A stretch of DNA of 64,000 nucleotides, taken from NCBI RefSeq assembly GCF_004353905.1, contig NZ_SMOD01000022.1:1-64000 (forward strand). The letters are read 5' to 3'. The DNA is from Paraburkholderia guartelaensis. Lineage in GTDB: Bacteria > Pseudomonadota > Gammaproteobacteria > Burkholderiales > Burkholderiaceae. Shown one piece after another: positions 19,001 through 27,179 of this stretch. Numbering within the stretch: position 1 is the first letter of the stretch; every line of letters begins with the position of its first letter. The notes below the pieces were generated by a model, which worked only from the letters and a program-made list of their open reading frames with translations, was not told where the DNA came from and did not search any database. Both the position numbers and the translations under genes were made by a program.

Positions 19001-20248
19001 TCAAACGGCGCCAGAAGCGCGCAGCGAGTGGATCTCGTCCTTCGTGTAGCCGAATTCGGCGAGCACTTCGTCGGTGTGTTCGCCCAGCATCGGCGAACGC
19101 GTGACTTCGGTCGGGCTGTCCGAGAGCTTGATCGGGTTGCCCACCGTGAGGTACTTGCCGCGCACCGGGTGATCCACCTCGACGATCGTGCCGCTCGCGC
19201 GCAGCGATTCGTCGCTGGCGATCTCCTTCATCGAGAGAATCGGGCCGCACGGAATGTCGTAGCGGTTGAGCACGGCCATCGCATCGAACTTCGTGCGATG
19301 CATGGTCCAGTGCTCGATCTCGTCGAAGATCGCCTTCAGGCGAGGCAGGCGCGCATTCGGCGTGGCGTAGTCCGGATCGTCGATCCACTCCTCGCGCCCG
19401 ATCAACTTGCAGATGCGGTCCCACACGGGTGCCTGCGCGATGAAATAGATATAGGCGTTCGGATCGGTCTCCCAACCCTTGCACTTGAGAATCCAGCCCG
19501 GCTGGCCGCCGCCCGACGCATTGCCGGCGCGTGGCACGGCCTCGCCGAAGGCGTCGTTGGGATACTGCGGGTACTCCTTCATGACGCCGGTGCGCTCGAG
19601 CCGCTGCTGATCGCGCAGCTTCACGCGGCACAGGTTGAGCACGCCGTCCTGCATGGCCGCGAGCACCTTCTGGCCGCGCCCCGTGTGCGTGCGCTGATAG
19701 AGCGCCGTGACGATGCCGAGCGCGAGATGCAAGCCGGTGCCGCTGTCACCGATCTGCGCGCCGGAGACGACCGGCGGGCCGTCGTCGAAGCCCGTCGTCG
19801 AAGCCGCGCCGCCCACGCACTGCGCGACGTTCTCATAGACCTTGCAGTCCTCGTAGGGGCCGGGACCGAAGCCCTTCACCGAGGCGACGATCATGCGCGG
19901 GTTCAACGTCTGTATACGTTCCCAGCTGAAGCCCATGCGCTCGAGCGCGCCCGGCGCGAAGTTTTCGACCAGCACGTCGCAGTCGCGAATGATCCTCTCC
20001 AGCACACGCTTGCCTTCCGGGTTCTTCGTGTCGAGCGTGAGCGAACGCTTGTTGCCGTTGAGCATCGTGAAGTAGAGGCTGTCCGCGTCCGGCAGGTCGC
20101 GCAGCTGCTCCCGCGTGATGTCGCCTGCGCCTACACGCTCTACCTTGATCACGTCCGCGCCGAACCAGGCGAGCAGTTGCGTGCAGGTGGGTCCCGACTG
20201 CACGTGCGTGAAATCGAGGATGCGCACGCCGTTCAATGCCTTGCCCAT
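19001..20248 (-). CDS. frc: Formyl-CoA:oxalate CoA-transferase
   Basis: A 415-residue class III CoA-transferase that moves CoA from formyl-CoA to oxalate. It is collinear with Oxalobacter FRC: LDFTHVQSGPTCTQ (Gln17), SLYFTMLNGNKRSL, VKVYENV-type segment KVYENVAQC, the catalytic aspartate in SGAQIGDSGTG (Asp168, matching FRC Asp169) and the glycine loop SGGGQPGWILKCKGWETD. Residue 48 is Gln, as in E. coli YfdW, not Trp as in FRC. The usual partner, oxalyl-CoA decarboxylase, is not in the window. An operator-like site lies about 115 bp upstream. Confidence 0.94.
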   Translation of the reverse strand: MGKALNGVRILDFTHVQSGPTCTQLLAWFGADVIKVERVGAGDITREQLRDLPDADSLYFTMLNGNKRSLTLDTKNPEGKRVLERIIRDCDVLVENFAPGALERMGFSWERIQTLNPRMIVASVKGFGPGPYEDCKVYENVAQCVGGAASTTGFDDGPPVVSGAQIGDSGTGLHLALGIVTALYQRTHTGRGQKVLAAMQDGVLNLCRVKLRDQQRLERTGVMKEYPQYPNDAFGEAVPRAGNASGGGQPGWILKCKGWETDPNAYIYFIAQAPVWDRICKLIGREEWIDDPDYATPNARLPRLKAIFDEIEHWTMHRTKFDAMAVLNRYDIPCGPILSMKEIASDESLRASGTIVEVDHPVRGKYLTVGNPIKLSDSPTEVTRSPMLGEHTDEVLAEFGYTKDEIHSLRASGAV

Positions 20249-20356
20249 GTCATGTCTCCTTATCTAATCGTGGCCGGGCGAGTTTTCTAAAATCGGTGGG
20301 GTTGCGTGGGCAGAGGCGTTTCGCGCTATCGCGCGACATCTGCGTCCTTGAGCAAT

Positions 20357-20385
20357 ACGGTATGTGATATATCAGAACGAAGCAA
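20357..20385 (-). promoter_or_regulatory. Probable frc promoter with an operator in the spacer
   Basis: On the minus strand TTGCTT (20385-20380) and TACCGT (20362-20357) are 17 bp apart. TATGTGATATATCA occupies 20361-20374 on the plus strand, so the palindromic core TGATATATCA (20365-20374) lies within the spacer. The same sequence occurs at 21741 and, inverted, at 29863. Placement inside the promoter suggests repression, most simply by the FCD-type GntR protein encoded at 20723. Confidence 0.65.
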
Positions 20386-20660
20386 GAGGGAAATTGCCCA
20401 TCGGGAATGCCATTAGAATTGCGTCAAAGCCTTATCCAGTATGGTTTTGACACAACTTCGACGGCGTTGACGCGGTGCACACGAGGGAAAACCCCGAGCA
20501 TTTGCGGCGTCTGATATGCCAGATTCCGTGTGAAGGATGGCCGTACGTCATCGCGATTTGGTCAGGGATGCCAGGGGTTGATGCGCATAAAGTCGGCTGC
20601 CGGCGGCCGTTCAGCCGATGCGTGATGAAGGGGCGCAGGGACGCGAATGGACGTAAACGC

Positions 20661-20692
20661 AAAACGGGAGACCCAAAGGTCTCCCGTTTTTT
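20661..20692. terminator. Terminator after gntR, possibly bidirectional
   Basis: A 13-bp perfect stem (core ACGGGAGACC) with loop CAAA; six T follow on the plus strand and a TTTT-GCG-TTT stretch on the minus strand. It lies 30 bp beyond the gntR stop codon. Confidence 0.8.
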
Positions 20693-20722
20693 GCCTCGAT
20701 TCAGCGGCGTCTGCCGCCTGCC

Positions 20723-21451
20723 TCAATCCAGGAAATCGCAGTTCTTCTCGACGTAGACCGCAAGATCGAGCGAATGCTGGCGCACGAGCTTTTCCGCCAG
20801 TTCAGTATCGCGCTTCTCTAGCGCCTCGATGATGCGCAGATGATCGACGATCGAGCGCGAAGCCCGGTCGCTCTGCGAAATCGTCATGCGGCGAATGGCG
20901 CGCACGTGCACGAAGATGTTCTTGATGGTGTCGAGGATGATCTGCGAGCGGGAAAGCTCGACGATCGCCTGGTGGAACGCGATGTTGGCGTCCGAGTACT
21001 CGGCGATGTGTTCGGCGGGCGTGCTGTCGCGGAAGTCGTCGAACATGTGGCGCAGCCGCGCGATTTCCTCGTCGGTTGCGTGGATCGTGGCGAGACGCGC
21101 GGCCATGCTTTCGAGCGCGGCCCACATCTGGATCATCTCCACGATCTCGCGCTTGCTCTTGCGCACGATATAGATGCCGCGGCGCGGCACCATGCGCAGG
21201 AAGCCCTCCTGCTCGAGCAGCGTCATGGCCTCGCGCACCGGCGTGCGGCTCACGCCGAGCGATTCGCTCAGCACGCGCTCATCGAGCCGGATTTCCTCGC
21301 GCGACTGGTAAATGTCGGCGTCGGCGATGGCCTGGCGCAGCATGGCATAAGCCTGATCGCGCAGGCTCAGTGTGGCGTTGATGGGCTGCAGCGCCAACTT
21401 GAGCGGCGCCGCTTCCCGGCTTGCTACGACTTCAGTTTGTTCTGACGACAT
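20723..21451 (-). CDS. GntR-family regulator (FCD subfamily), probable regulator of the oxalate genes
   Basis: A 242-residue protein. After a 25-residue leader comes a winged helix (LRDQAYAMLRQAIADADIY to SESLGVSRTPVREAMTLLEQEGF), then an FCD ligand domain with metal-site histidines in ANIAFHQAIVE and VDHLRIIEAL. FCD regulators sense organic acids and usually repress. Three copies of TATGTGATATATCA lie before this unit, before frc and before oxlT copy 2, so it is the natural candidate to bind them and to autoregulate. Its start overlaps the end of a small membrane-protein frame by 20 nt. Confidence 0.9.
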   Translation of the reverse strand: MSSEQTEVVASREAAPLKLALQPINATLSLRDQAYAMLRQAIADADIYQSREEIRLDERVLSESLGVSRTPVREAMTLLEQEGFLRMVPRRGIYIVRKSKREIVEMIQMWAALESMAARLATIHATDEEIARLRHMFDDFRDSTPAEHIAEYSDANIAFHQAIVELSRSQIILDTIKNIFVHVRAIRRMTISQSDRASRSIVDHLRIIEALEKRDTELAEKLVRQHSLDLAVYVEKNCDFLD

Positions 21452-21668
21452 TGATTACCTCTTTTCCGACCTGCGGACGGATTCGCGGACCGAATTGTGC
21501 ACGACGAACAGCCCTGGCGCGCGGCGCTTCGCCCAAACCAGCGTATCGGCCATGCTGCGCGGCCTGCTCAATAGCAGACTGCGGCAGCCACCTGGCGATC
21601 ATGACCGTAGCAGCTGCACCCAGACCCACGACCGCTGCACCGAACAGTGCGAGAGAAACGAAATCCAT
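21432..21668 (-). CDS. Possible small membrane protein, coupled to gntR
   Basis: A 78-residue frame beginning MDFVSLALFGAAVVGLGAAA: one clear transmembrane segment (residues 4-27) and a basic, soluble tail. GGAG lies six bases before the ATG, and its stop falls 20 nt inside gntR, which would couple translation. The operator-like site at 21741 is about 73 bp upstream, so the gntR transcript would carry this frame first. I do not recognise a family, and its reality rests on the ribosome site, the helix and the position. Confidence 0.4.
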   Translation of the reverse strand: MDFVSLALFGAAVVGLGAAATVMIARWLPQSAIEQAAQHGRYAGLGEAPRARAVRRAQFGPRIRPQVGKEVINVVRTN

Positions 21669-21740
21669 TTGAAGCTCCGCATGATTGAGTAATCGAATGA
21701 CTCAATGGTATGCTGCGTCGCGACAAAAAGCAATATTCTG

Positions 21741-21754
21741 TATGTGATATATCA
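21741..21754. promoter_or_regulatory. Operator-like site TATGTGATATATCA upstream of the gntR unit
   Basis: Identical over 14 bp to the site before frc, with the same palindromic core TGATATATCA. It is 73 bp before the small frame and 290 bp before gntR. On the minus strand TACAGA directly follows the site, where the frc copy has TACCGT and the oxlT copy has TATTGT, so the layout relative to a -10 box is conserved. Confidence 0.65.
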
Positions 21755-22063
21755 GATGCAGTCGTTTCCGCACAACACTTCGATGCTTCGGGGGGTTATC
21801 AGGCGTTCGCTCCCACATCGTGGGCACGGCCAACCGGATATCTATGAAAAACAACCAATCCTAGTGAGAAACCGGTGCAGCCCGCAAGGGGATATGCCAT
21901 CGAAGGGCACGATCGCGTCATGCAAAGGTGCGAACGAGACTTGTGCGCAACACAAACTACGGCTGGCAAAGCCATTTAAGCATTTCAGGTTGACAGCGCT
22001 GCAACCCACCCCGCACACTCAGCCTATGCACACTTCCTCCACCCACCTCGTCATCGCAAACAC

Positions 22064-22182
22064 GATGAATCATCCGTGGAAAACCCATACGGGTAACCCA
22101 CGGGGATGGTGTGCGTACTAGCAGTCTGTCGTCACGCAAATCACAAGCCCCGCCGGCATCGACGGGGCTTTTTGTTTTTCTG
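22064..22182 (+). ncRNA. Candidate structured leader or small RNA
   Basis: A nested hairpin forms from CCGTGG (22074-22079) with CCACGG (22098-22103) and an inner ACCC/GGGT pair; an alternative pairing extends outward through CATCC and GGATG. About 40 nt later comes a complete terminator (22145-22179). A TTGACA lies at 21990 but no good -10 box is seen at normal spacing. It could be an independent small RNA or an attenuator for the DUF2917 gene at 22227. No known riboswitch class was recognised. Confidence 0.4.
22145..22179 (+). terminator. Rho-independent terminator upstream of the DUF2917 gene
   Basis: Stem AAGCCCCG (22145-22152) with CGGGGCTT (22163-22170), then TTTTTGTTTTT-type run on the plus strand. 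No protein gene precedes it on that strand, so it ends either a small RNA or an attenuated leader. Confidence 0.75.
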
Positions 22183-22226
22183 GGTGACAGCGCTCCGTCC
22201 GTCGGCTCCAAAAACTGGAGAAAACG

Positions 22227-22664
22227 ATGGATGACGCTTTTCAGGCAGCTTCACTGACCCCTTCGCAACCCGCTTTACAGCCCGCCTCACAACCCACTCT
22301 GCACGCCGTTGCGGACGCAACCGACCGCTGCGACGATCCGTTGCCCGTCCAATCGGTCCACTTCGCCGTGCCGCCCATGCGCACGATCACCTGGCGCGTA
22401 AATGCATCAGCCACGCTGCGTGTTCAGGTAACCCAGGTATGGGTCACGCGTGCCCGCTCGCCCTACGACCACTGGGTGCAACCGGGCGAGACGCTTCGGC
22501 TCGAGCGTGGCGAACGTATCTGGCTCAGCACTGAGGCCGCCTTGCCGGCACGCGTGAGCATCACGAGCGCATGGCAGCCGCCGTTCGCGGGCGTGCGGCG
22601 CGGTATGGAGCGCCTCGCCGCCTGGCTTGCGCTGCTCACGCTCCGGCGTTCGCGCGAGGCGTGA
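22227..22664 (+). CDS. DUF2917 domain protein
   Basis: A 145-residue protein. Residues about 50-120 form the DUF2917 beta-rich domain, recognisable from ITWRVNASATLRVQVTQVWV and the HWVQPGETLRLERGERIWLS segment; the first 45 residues are a Gln/Pro-rich leader. The family is cupin-like in pattern, common in Burkholderia relatives and of unknown function. GGAG stands seven bases before the ATG. The upstream structured leader and terminator may control its expression. Confidence 0.8.
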   Translation: MDDAFQAASLTPSQPALQPASQPTLHAVADATDRCDDPLPVQSVHFAVPPMRTITWRVNASATLRVQVTQVWVTRARSPYDHWVQPGETLRLERGERIWLSTEAALPARVSITSAWQPPFAGVRRGMERLAAWLALLTLRRSREA

Positions 22665-22717
22665 GGCCTGACGCCCTGGCGCTTGACGCGCTTTGGGCGG
22701 AAGCCAAGGTCGTAAAC

Positions 22718-22759
22718 GCCAAAACGCCGGATGCGCCGCCCAACTGGCGCATCCGGCGT
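22718..22759 (-). terminator. Terminator of the porin gene
   Basis: A 14-bp perfect stem (22724-22737 with 22746-22759, core ACGCCGGATGCGCC) with an 8-nt loop is followed on the minus strand by TTTTGGCGTTT. It lies 20 bp after the porin stop codon. Confidence 0.8.
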
Positions 22760-22778
22760 CGTAAATAGAGGCTCGCGA

Positions 22779-23942
22779 TCAGAACTTGTGCCGCAGCCCG
22801 AGGTTCACGATGGTCTGGTTCGACGTGCCCGAGTAACCATACGAGCCGACCGAAGCCTCGGCCGGCATCGAGCCGCCCGTACCGTTGCCGGTATCGCCGC
22901 TCGCATGCTGCCAGGCCGCCGTCATGTAAAGGTCCGTGCGCTTCGAGAGGCTGTAATCCGCGCCGAGCGACACCTGGTTGTAATTCGCCGACGTATCGCC
23001 ATTGGCGTGCGTGTAGCTGTAGCCAATGCCGAGCAGCAGCGCGGGGCTCAGCTGATAGTTCATGAAGCCCTGGCCGGTGTTGTACTTTTGCGTCTCGCGG
23101 AACACCGAACTCGCATCGGGCGAGTAGCGCGCATTGCTGTAGCCGAGGCCGAAGGTGAACTGGCCGAGCTGATACTGCGCCGCCGCGCGCGCAATGGTGA
23201 GCGAGTGTGCCGTGGCGTAGCCGGAGTTGATCGGGCCGTCGAAGGTGCCGTCCGAAGTGCTCGTCCAGCCGCCGGTGCGAATGCCGTTGACGGCCTGACT
23301 GTTCGCCGCGTAGAAGTAGCCGCCCGCCAGCGCGAGCGGACCGTTGGTGTAGTTGACCGCCGCCGAGTACGACTGCTCGGCGCCCGTCGAGCCCGCGATG
23401 CCGCCGAACGAGTACATCGCCGCAGCCTGGAGGCCGCTCCATACGGGCGTGGTGTACTTGACGGCGTTGTTCACGCGGAAGCTGTTGTCGTAGTTATCGA
23501 CGTCGCCGGGCGTTGCGAACACGGAGCCGAAATAGTTGTCGGCCGTGATGCCCTGCACGAGGTCGATGAGCGGGTCATACTGCCGCCCGAGCGTGAGCGA
23601 CCCGTACTGCTCGGCCGTCAAGCCCACGTATGCCTGTCGGCCGAACAGCCTGCCGCCTTGCGCGAGCGCGCCTGTCGACGGGTTGAAGCCGCTTTCCAAC
23701 TGGAAGATCGCCTTGAGGCCGCCGCCGAGATCTTCGGCGCCCTTCAAACCCCATCGCGAGCCGGAGAGATTGCCGTAACTGCTGTTGCCGAGCGCCCAGA
23801 GGTTCTTGCTGCCGTCGGCGTGGTTGACGTAGGTAATCGAGGTGTCGATGGTGCCGTACAGCGTCACGCTGGTCTGTGCTTGAGCCGTGCCAGCAACCCC
23901 GAGCGCGGCAAGCGAAAGGGAAGTCAAGGCTAGTCTTTTCAC
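22779..23942 (-). CDS. Gram-negative porin (Burkholderia/Neisseria type)
   Basis: A 387-residue outer-membrane channel. A signal peptide (RLALTSLSLAALGVAGTAQA) precedes the mature start QTSVTLYGTIDTSI, and family landmarks follow: SGSRWGLKGAEDLGGGLKAIFQLESGF, GRQAYVGL, LTLGRQYD, and a C-terminal NLGLRHKF ending in phenylalanine for BAM recognition. The start is GTG at 23942, preceded by GGGAGAAAG; the 60 codons upstream in frame do not look like protein. It has a long AT-rich upstream region shared with mprF. Confidence 0.93.
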   Translation of the reverse strand: MKRLALTSLSLAALGVAGTAQAQTSVTLYGTIDTSITYVNHADGSKNLWALGNSSYGNLSGSRWGLKGAEDLGGGLKAIFQLESGFNPSTGALAQGGRLFGRQAYVGLTAEQYGSLTLGRQYDPLIDLVQGITADNYFGSVFATPGDVDNYDNSFRVNNAVKYTTPVWSGLQAAAMYSFGGIAGSTGAEQSYSAAVNYTNGPLALAGGYFYAANSQAVNGIRTGGWTSTSDGTFDGPINSGYATAHSLTIARAAAQYQLGQFTFGLGYSNARYSPDASSVFRETQKYNTGQGFMNYQLSPALLLGIGYSYTHANGDTSANYNQVSLGADYSLSKRTDLYMTAAWQHASGDTGNGTGGSMPAEASVGSYGYSGTSNQTIVNLGLRHKF

Positions 23943-24569
23943 GTCTTTCTCCCGGCGCAGTAAAACAACTCTTGACCAAAGCAGACTAACTCGCCCGCCG
24001 AGCATTGTAAAAGGATTAAACACGCTGTCTCGAATTAGTGACAGAGATTTCAGGAAGTGCCTGGATAACTGCCGAAACATTCTCTCCCGCCGCGAAACAA
24101 TGTGCGCAGCAGCTGCCTCCAACGCCCGCCACGCAAGGCTTACGGCGAACGCCTAAATCGCCGCACGTTTCACGCATGCGATAAGCGTCCACCCATTACT
24201 CATAACTTAACGATTACCTTGCCGTTTAACTCACCTGTTAATTAGGCTTTGCAAACATTACTCATCAGAAGATTATTCCCCAATTAAATCCGCTAGTTAC
24301 GACGCATATTTGCGCCCAACTGATCCGTACCCAATAGCGGTTTCTTGCACTGGGGCGTCAACCGGTGGGTCGTCCTATGCGTTTGCTGAGCTTAACTAGT
24401 CCTTTCCGAACGATTACGATTCGGCTCGATTTTCCGGTTCGCGGCGCCAGGGGCGCGGGAACCGGCCTCGAAAGAACGTAAGCGCAAAACGCGAATAAAT
24501 ACGATGTCACCGCCGGGGAAGCTGTAACAGTCGATACGGCGACATCGCAGAGAGCCACCAGACCGATCC
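23943..24569. other. Divergent gene-free region between porin and mprF
   Basis: A 627-bp region with a distinctly AT-rich patch at about 24180-24310, fitting promoters for the porin (leftward) and mprF (rightward). No gene, repeat or clear operator was seen. The size of the leader suggests a long regulated 5' region for the porin, but no specific element can be named. Confidence 0.5.
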
Positions 24570-27179
24570 ATGTCTCAATCGCATTCTTCGCGCGCGGCGC
24601 GCGCCCTCGGGGCGCTGCGCCGCCGTGCCGGTGCCCTGCACCTGCAGCGCTTTGTCGCGCCGGTGTTCGCGCTCGGTATCTGCGCGCTGCTGCTGGTCGT
24701 GTTCCAGCACCTCTCGCGCACGGTCGACTACCACTCGGTGATCCGCCAGCTCTGGACGCTCACGCCCGCCCAATGGGTCGGCGCGCTCGCCGCCACGGCC
24801 GTGAGCTTCGTCGCACTGGTCGGCCGCGACGCCGTGGGCCTGCGGTACCTCGGCGCGCGCGTCTCGCGCGGCGCGCTGTGGGCCGGCGCGATCGCCGGCT
24901 CGGCGCTCGGCAACGTCACCGGCTTCGGCGCGCTCACGGGCGGCGCCGTGCGCTGCCGCGTGTATGGCGGCGCGGGCGTCACCGCCGCGCAGATCGGCCG
25001 CATGACGGTGTTCACGAGCGTCACGCTCGCCCTCGCGCTCGTGTTCATGACCGCGCTCGGCATGGTGGGCGCCGCAAGCACGCTCTCCGGTCTGCTGCAC
25101 CTCTCGCCCGACGAGTTACGCCTGATCGGCGGCGTGGTGCTCGGTTGCGGCGCGGTGATGGTCATCGTTTGCCCCGCCAGCGCGCGCGAAATCGAGCCGT
25201 TCGGCCGCGCATGGCTGCGCTTTTCGGTGCCGGCGCGGCGCGACCTCGTCGCGCAACTATTGCTGGCCGCGCTCGACGTGGTCGGCGCCGGGCTCGCGCT
25301 CTGGTCGGTCATGCCGCATGCGCTCCTTGGTTTCACCGACTTCCTCACTGTGTATTGCGCCGCCATGCTGCTCGGCCTGATCGGCCACACGCCCGGCGGC
25401 ATCGGCGTGTTCGAAGCCGCGATGGTCTACGCGCTCGGCCCGAGCGTGCCGACCTCCAAGGTGCTTGCCGCCCTGCTCGCTTATCGCGCGATCTACTTCG
25501 GCGCGCCGCTCGCGCTCGCCGCCGCGGTGCTCGCCGTATTCGAGGGCCGCGCGCTCAAGACCCCGCTCAGCGCCCGCTTTGCCAGGCGCGGCGCCGACGG
25601 CGTCTCGCAGCTCGCGCCGCTCTTCCTCGCCATCGTGACGTTCGTGACCGGCAGCATGCTCGTGATCTCGGGCGCCACGCCCGCGTTCTCCAAGCGCATC
25701 GCGCTGCTGCAAACCATCGTGCCGCTCTGGGTGCTCGAAAGCTCGCAGCTGATGGGCAGCCTCTTCGGCGTGTTGCTCCTGTTCGTTGCGCGCGGTCTGC
25801 TGCGGCGCCTGGACGCCGCCTGGTGGCTCGCGCTCGTGATCGCCGTGGCCAACCTCGCGCTCTCGCTCGCCAAGGGTCTCGCCTTCGTCGAAGCGGGCGT
25901 ACTGTGCGTGCTGATCGTGTTGCTCCTCGGCACGCGCAAGCGCTTCAATCGCCACTCGTCGATGTTCACCGAGCGATTCACGCCGGCCTGGCTCGCCTCG
26001 GTCGGCTGCGTGATCGCGCTCGCCGTGTGGGTGCTGCTGTTCGCGTTCCGCGACGTGCAGTACTCGCAGAGCCTCTGGTGGCAATTTGCCTTCCACAGCC
26101 GCGCCCCGCGCGCGCTGCGCGCCACGCTCGGCGCCGGCGTGTTCGCAGCCGCGCTCGCACTGTGGCAATTGCTGCGCCCCGCCGCCGGCCGCTTCGTGAT
26201 GCCTCCGAGCGAAGACCTCGAAGAGGCCGCGCGCATCGTGCGTGCGCAGGAGCGCAGCGACGCGGGCCTCGCGCTGATGGGCGACAAGAGCTTCCTCTTC
26301 TCCGCCTCGCGCAAGGCTTTCCTGATGTACGCGAAGCGCGGCCGCACGTGGGCGGCGCTGCACGATCCGGTCGGCCCGCGCGAAGAGTGGCCCGCGCTGA
26401 TCCGCGAATTCGTCACGCTCGCGCACGCGCACAACGGCCGCGCGGCGTTCTACCAGGTGCGCGCCGATGCGCTGCCGCTCTATCTCGACGCCGGCCTCAC
26501 GCTGATGAAGCTCGGCGAGGAAGCGCGCGTGATGCTGCAGGAATTCGACCTCAAGGGCCCGCAGCGCGCGCATCTGCGCTACGCGCTCAAGCGCGGCGAA
26601 CGCGACGGCTTTTCGATCGAACATATCGAGCCCACGCAGATGGGCGCGAGCCTGCCGGTGCTGCGCGCGATCTCCGACGCCTGGCTGCAGGACCGCGAAG
26701 CGCGCGAAAAGAGTTTCTCGGTGGCCGCGTTCGACGACGACTATCTCGCCGCGCAGTCCGTGTTGCTCATTCGCCAGAACGGCGAGCCGCTCGCCTTCGT
26801 CACCTTCATGACGACCGATCTGAACACCGACGCAACGGTGGGCGTCATGCGCCATATGCCGGGCGCCTCGCCCTACGCGATGGAGTATCTGTTCACGCAG
26901 CTCGCGCTGCATCTGAAGGCCGCCGGCTACCAGTCGCTCTCGCTCGGCATGGCGCCGCTCTCGGGCATGGGTCCGTCGCCGCTCGCGTCGTCCTGGCACC
27001 GGCTCGCGGGCTTCATCTGGCGCTTCGGCGGCCGCTTCTATAACTTCCGGGGGCTGCGCGGCTTCAAGAACAAGTTCGCGCCGCGCTGGGAACCACGCTA
27101 TCTGGCCGCCTCGGGCTCGATCAGCGTGTTCATCACCCTCGCTGATCTATCGCTGCTGGCAGGAGGCTGGCGCTCATGA
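24570..27179 (+). CDS. mprF: Lysylphosphatidylglycerol synthase/flippase
   Basis: An 869-residue membrane protein. The N-terminal half (about residues 25-520) is a set of hydrophobic helices forming the flippase, with the family run GNVTGFGALTGGAVRCRVYG and GHTPGGIGVFEA. The C-terminal DUF2156 domain (about 535-860) is the tRNA-dependent aminoacyl transferase, recognised by SFLFSASRKAFLMYAKRGRTW, AFYQVRADALPLYLDAGL and FYNFRGLRGFKNKF. It adds lysine (or another amino acid) to phosphatidylglycerol, lowering surface charge and protecting against cationic peptides. Its stop overlaps the acvB start. Confidence 0.93.
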   Translation: MSQSHSSRAARALGALRRRAGALHLQRFVAPVFALGICALLLVVFQHLSRTVDYHSVIRQLWTLTPAQWVGALAATAVSFVALVGRDAVGLRYLGARVSRGALWAGAIAGSALGNVTGFGALTGGAVRCRVYGGAGVTAAQIGRMTVFTSVTLALALVFMTALGMVGAASTLSGLLHLSPDELRLIGGVVLGCGAVMVIVCPASAREIEPFGRAWLRFSVPARRDLVAQLLLAALDVVGAGLALWSVMPHALLGFTDFLTVYCAAMLLGLIGHTPGGIGVFEAAMVYALGPSVPTSKVLAALLAYRAIYFGAPLALAAAVLAVFEGRALKTPLSARFARRGADGVSQLAPLFLAIVTFVTGSMLVISGATPAFSKRIALLQTIVPLWVLESSQLMGSLFGVLLLFVARGLLRRLDAAWWLALVIAVANLALSLAKGLAFVEAGVLCVLIVLLLGTRKRFNRHSSMFTERFTPAWLASVGCVIALAVWVLLFAFRDVQYSQSLWWQFAFHSRAPRALRATLGAGVFAAALALWQLLRPAAGRFVMPPSEDLEEAARIVRAQERSDAGLALMGDKSFLFSASRKAFLMYAKRGRTWAALHDPVGPREEWPALIREFVTLAHAHNGRAAFYQVRADALPLYLDAGLTLMKLGEEARVMLQEFDLKGPQRAHLRYALKRGERDGFSIEHIEPTQMGASLPVLRAISDAWLQDREAREKSFSVAAFDDDYLAAQSVLLIRQNGEPLAFVTFMTTDLNTDATVGVMRHMPGASPYAMEYLFTQLALHLKAAGYQSLSLGMAPLSGMGPSPLASSWHRLAGFIWRFGGRFYNFRGLRGFKNKFAPRWEPRYLAASGSISVFITLADLSLLAGGWRS

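Larger units (their letters stand above)
20249..20722. other. Gene-free region between frc and gntR
   Basis: This 474-bp gap holds the frc promoter region with its operator-like site (20361-20374), about 290 bp with no convincing gene, and the terminator at 20661-20692. The open frames across it have no ribosome sites or recognisable protein sequence. Confidence 0.6.
21755..22226. other. Gene-free region ahead of the DUF2917 gene
   Basis: About 470 bp. The left half (21760-22060) shows no convincing gene on either strand. The right half holds a strong hairpin and a terminator described separately, ending 45 bp before the DUF2917 start codon. Confidence 0.6.

Noticed and set aside
21705..22121. 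138-codon plus-strand frame before the DUF2917 gene
   Set aside because: No ribosome site, no recognisable sequence, and it crosses the operator-like site and the structured RNA.
25257..26999. 580-codon minus-strand frame inside mprF
   Set aside because: It is the antisense of the membrane and DUF2156 domains, which match a known family throughout.
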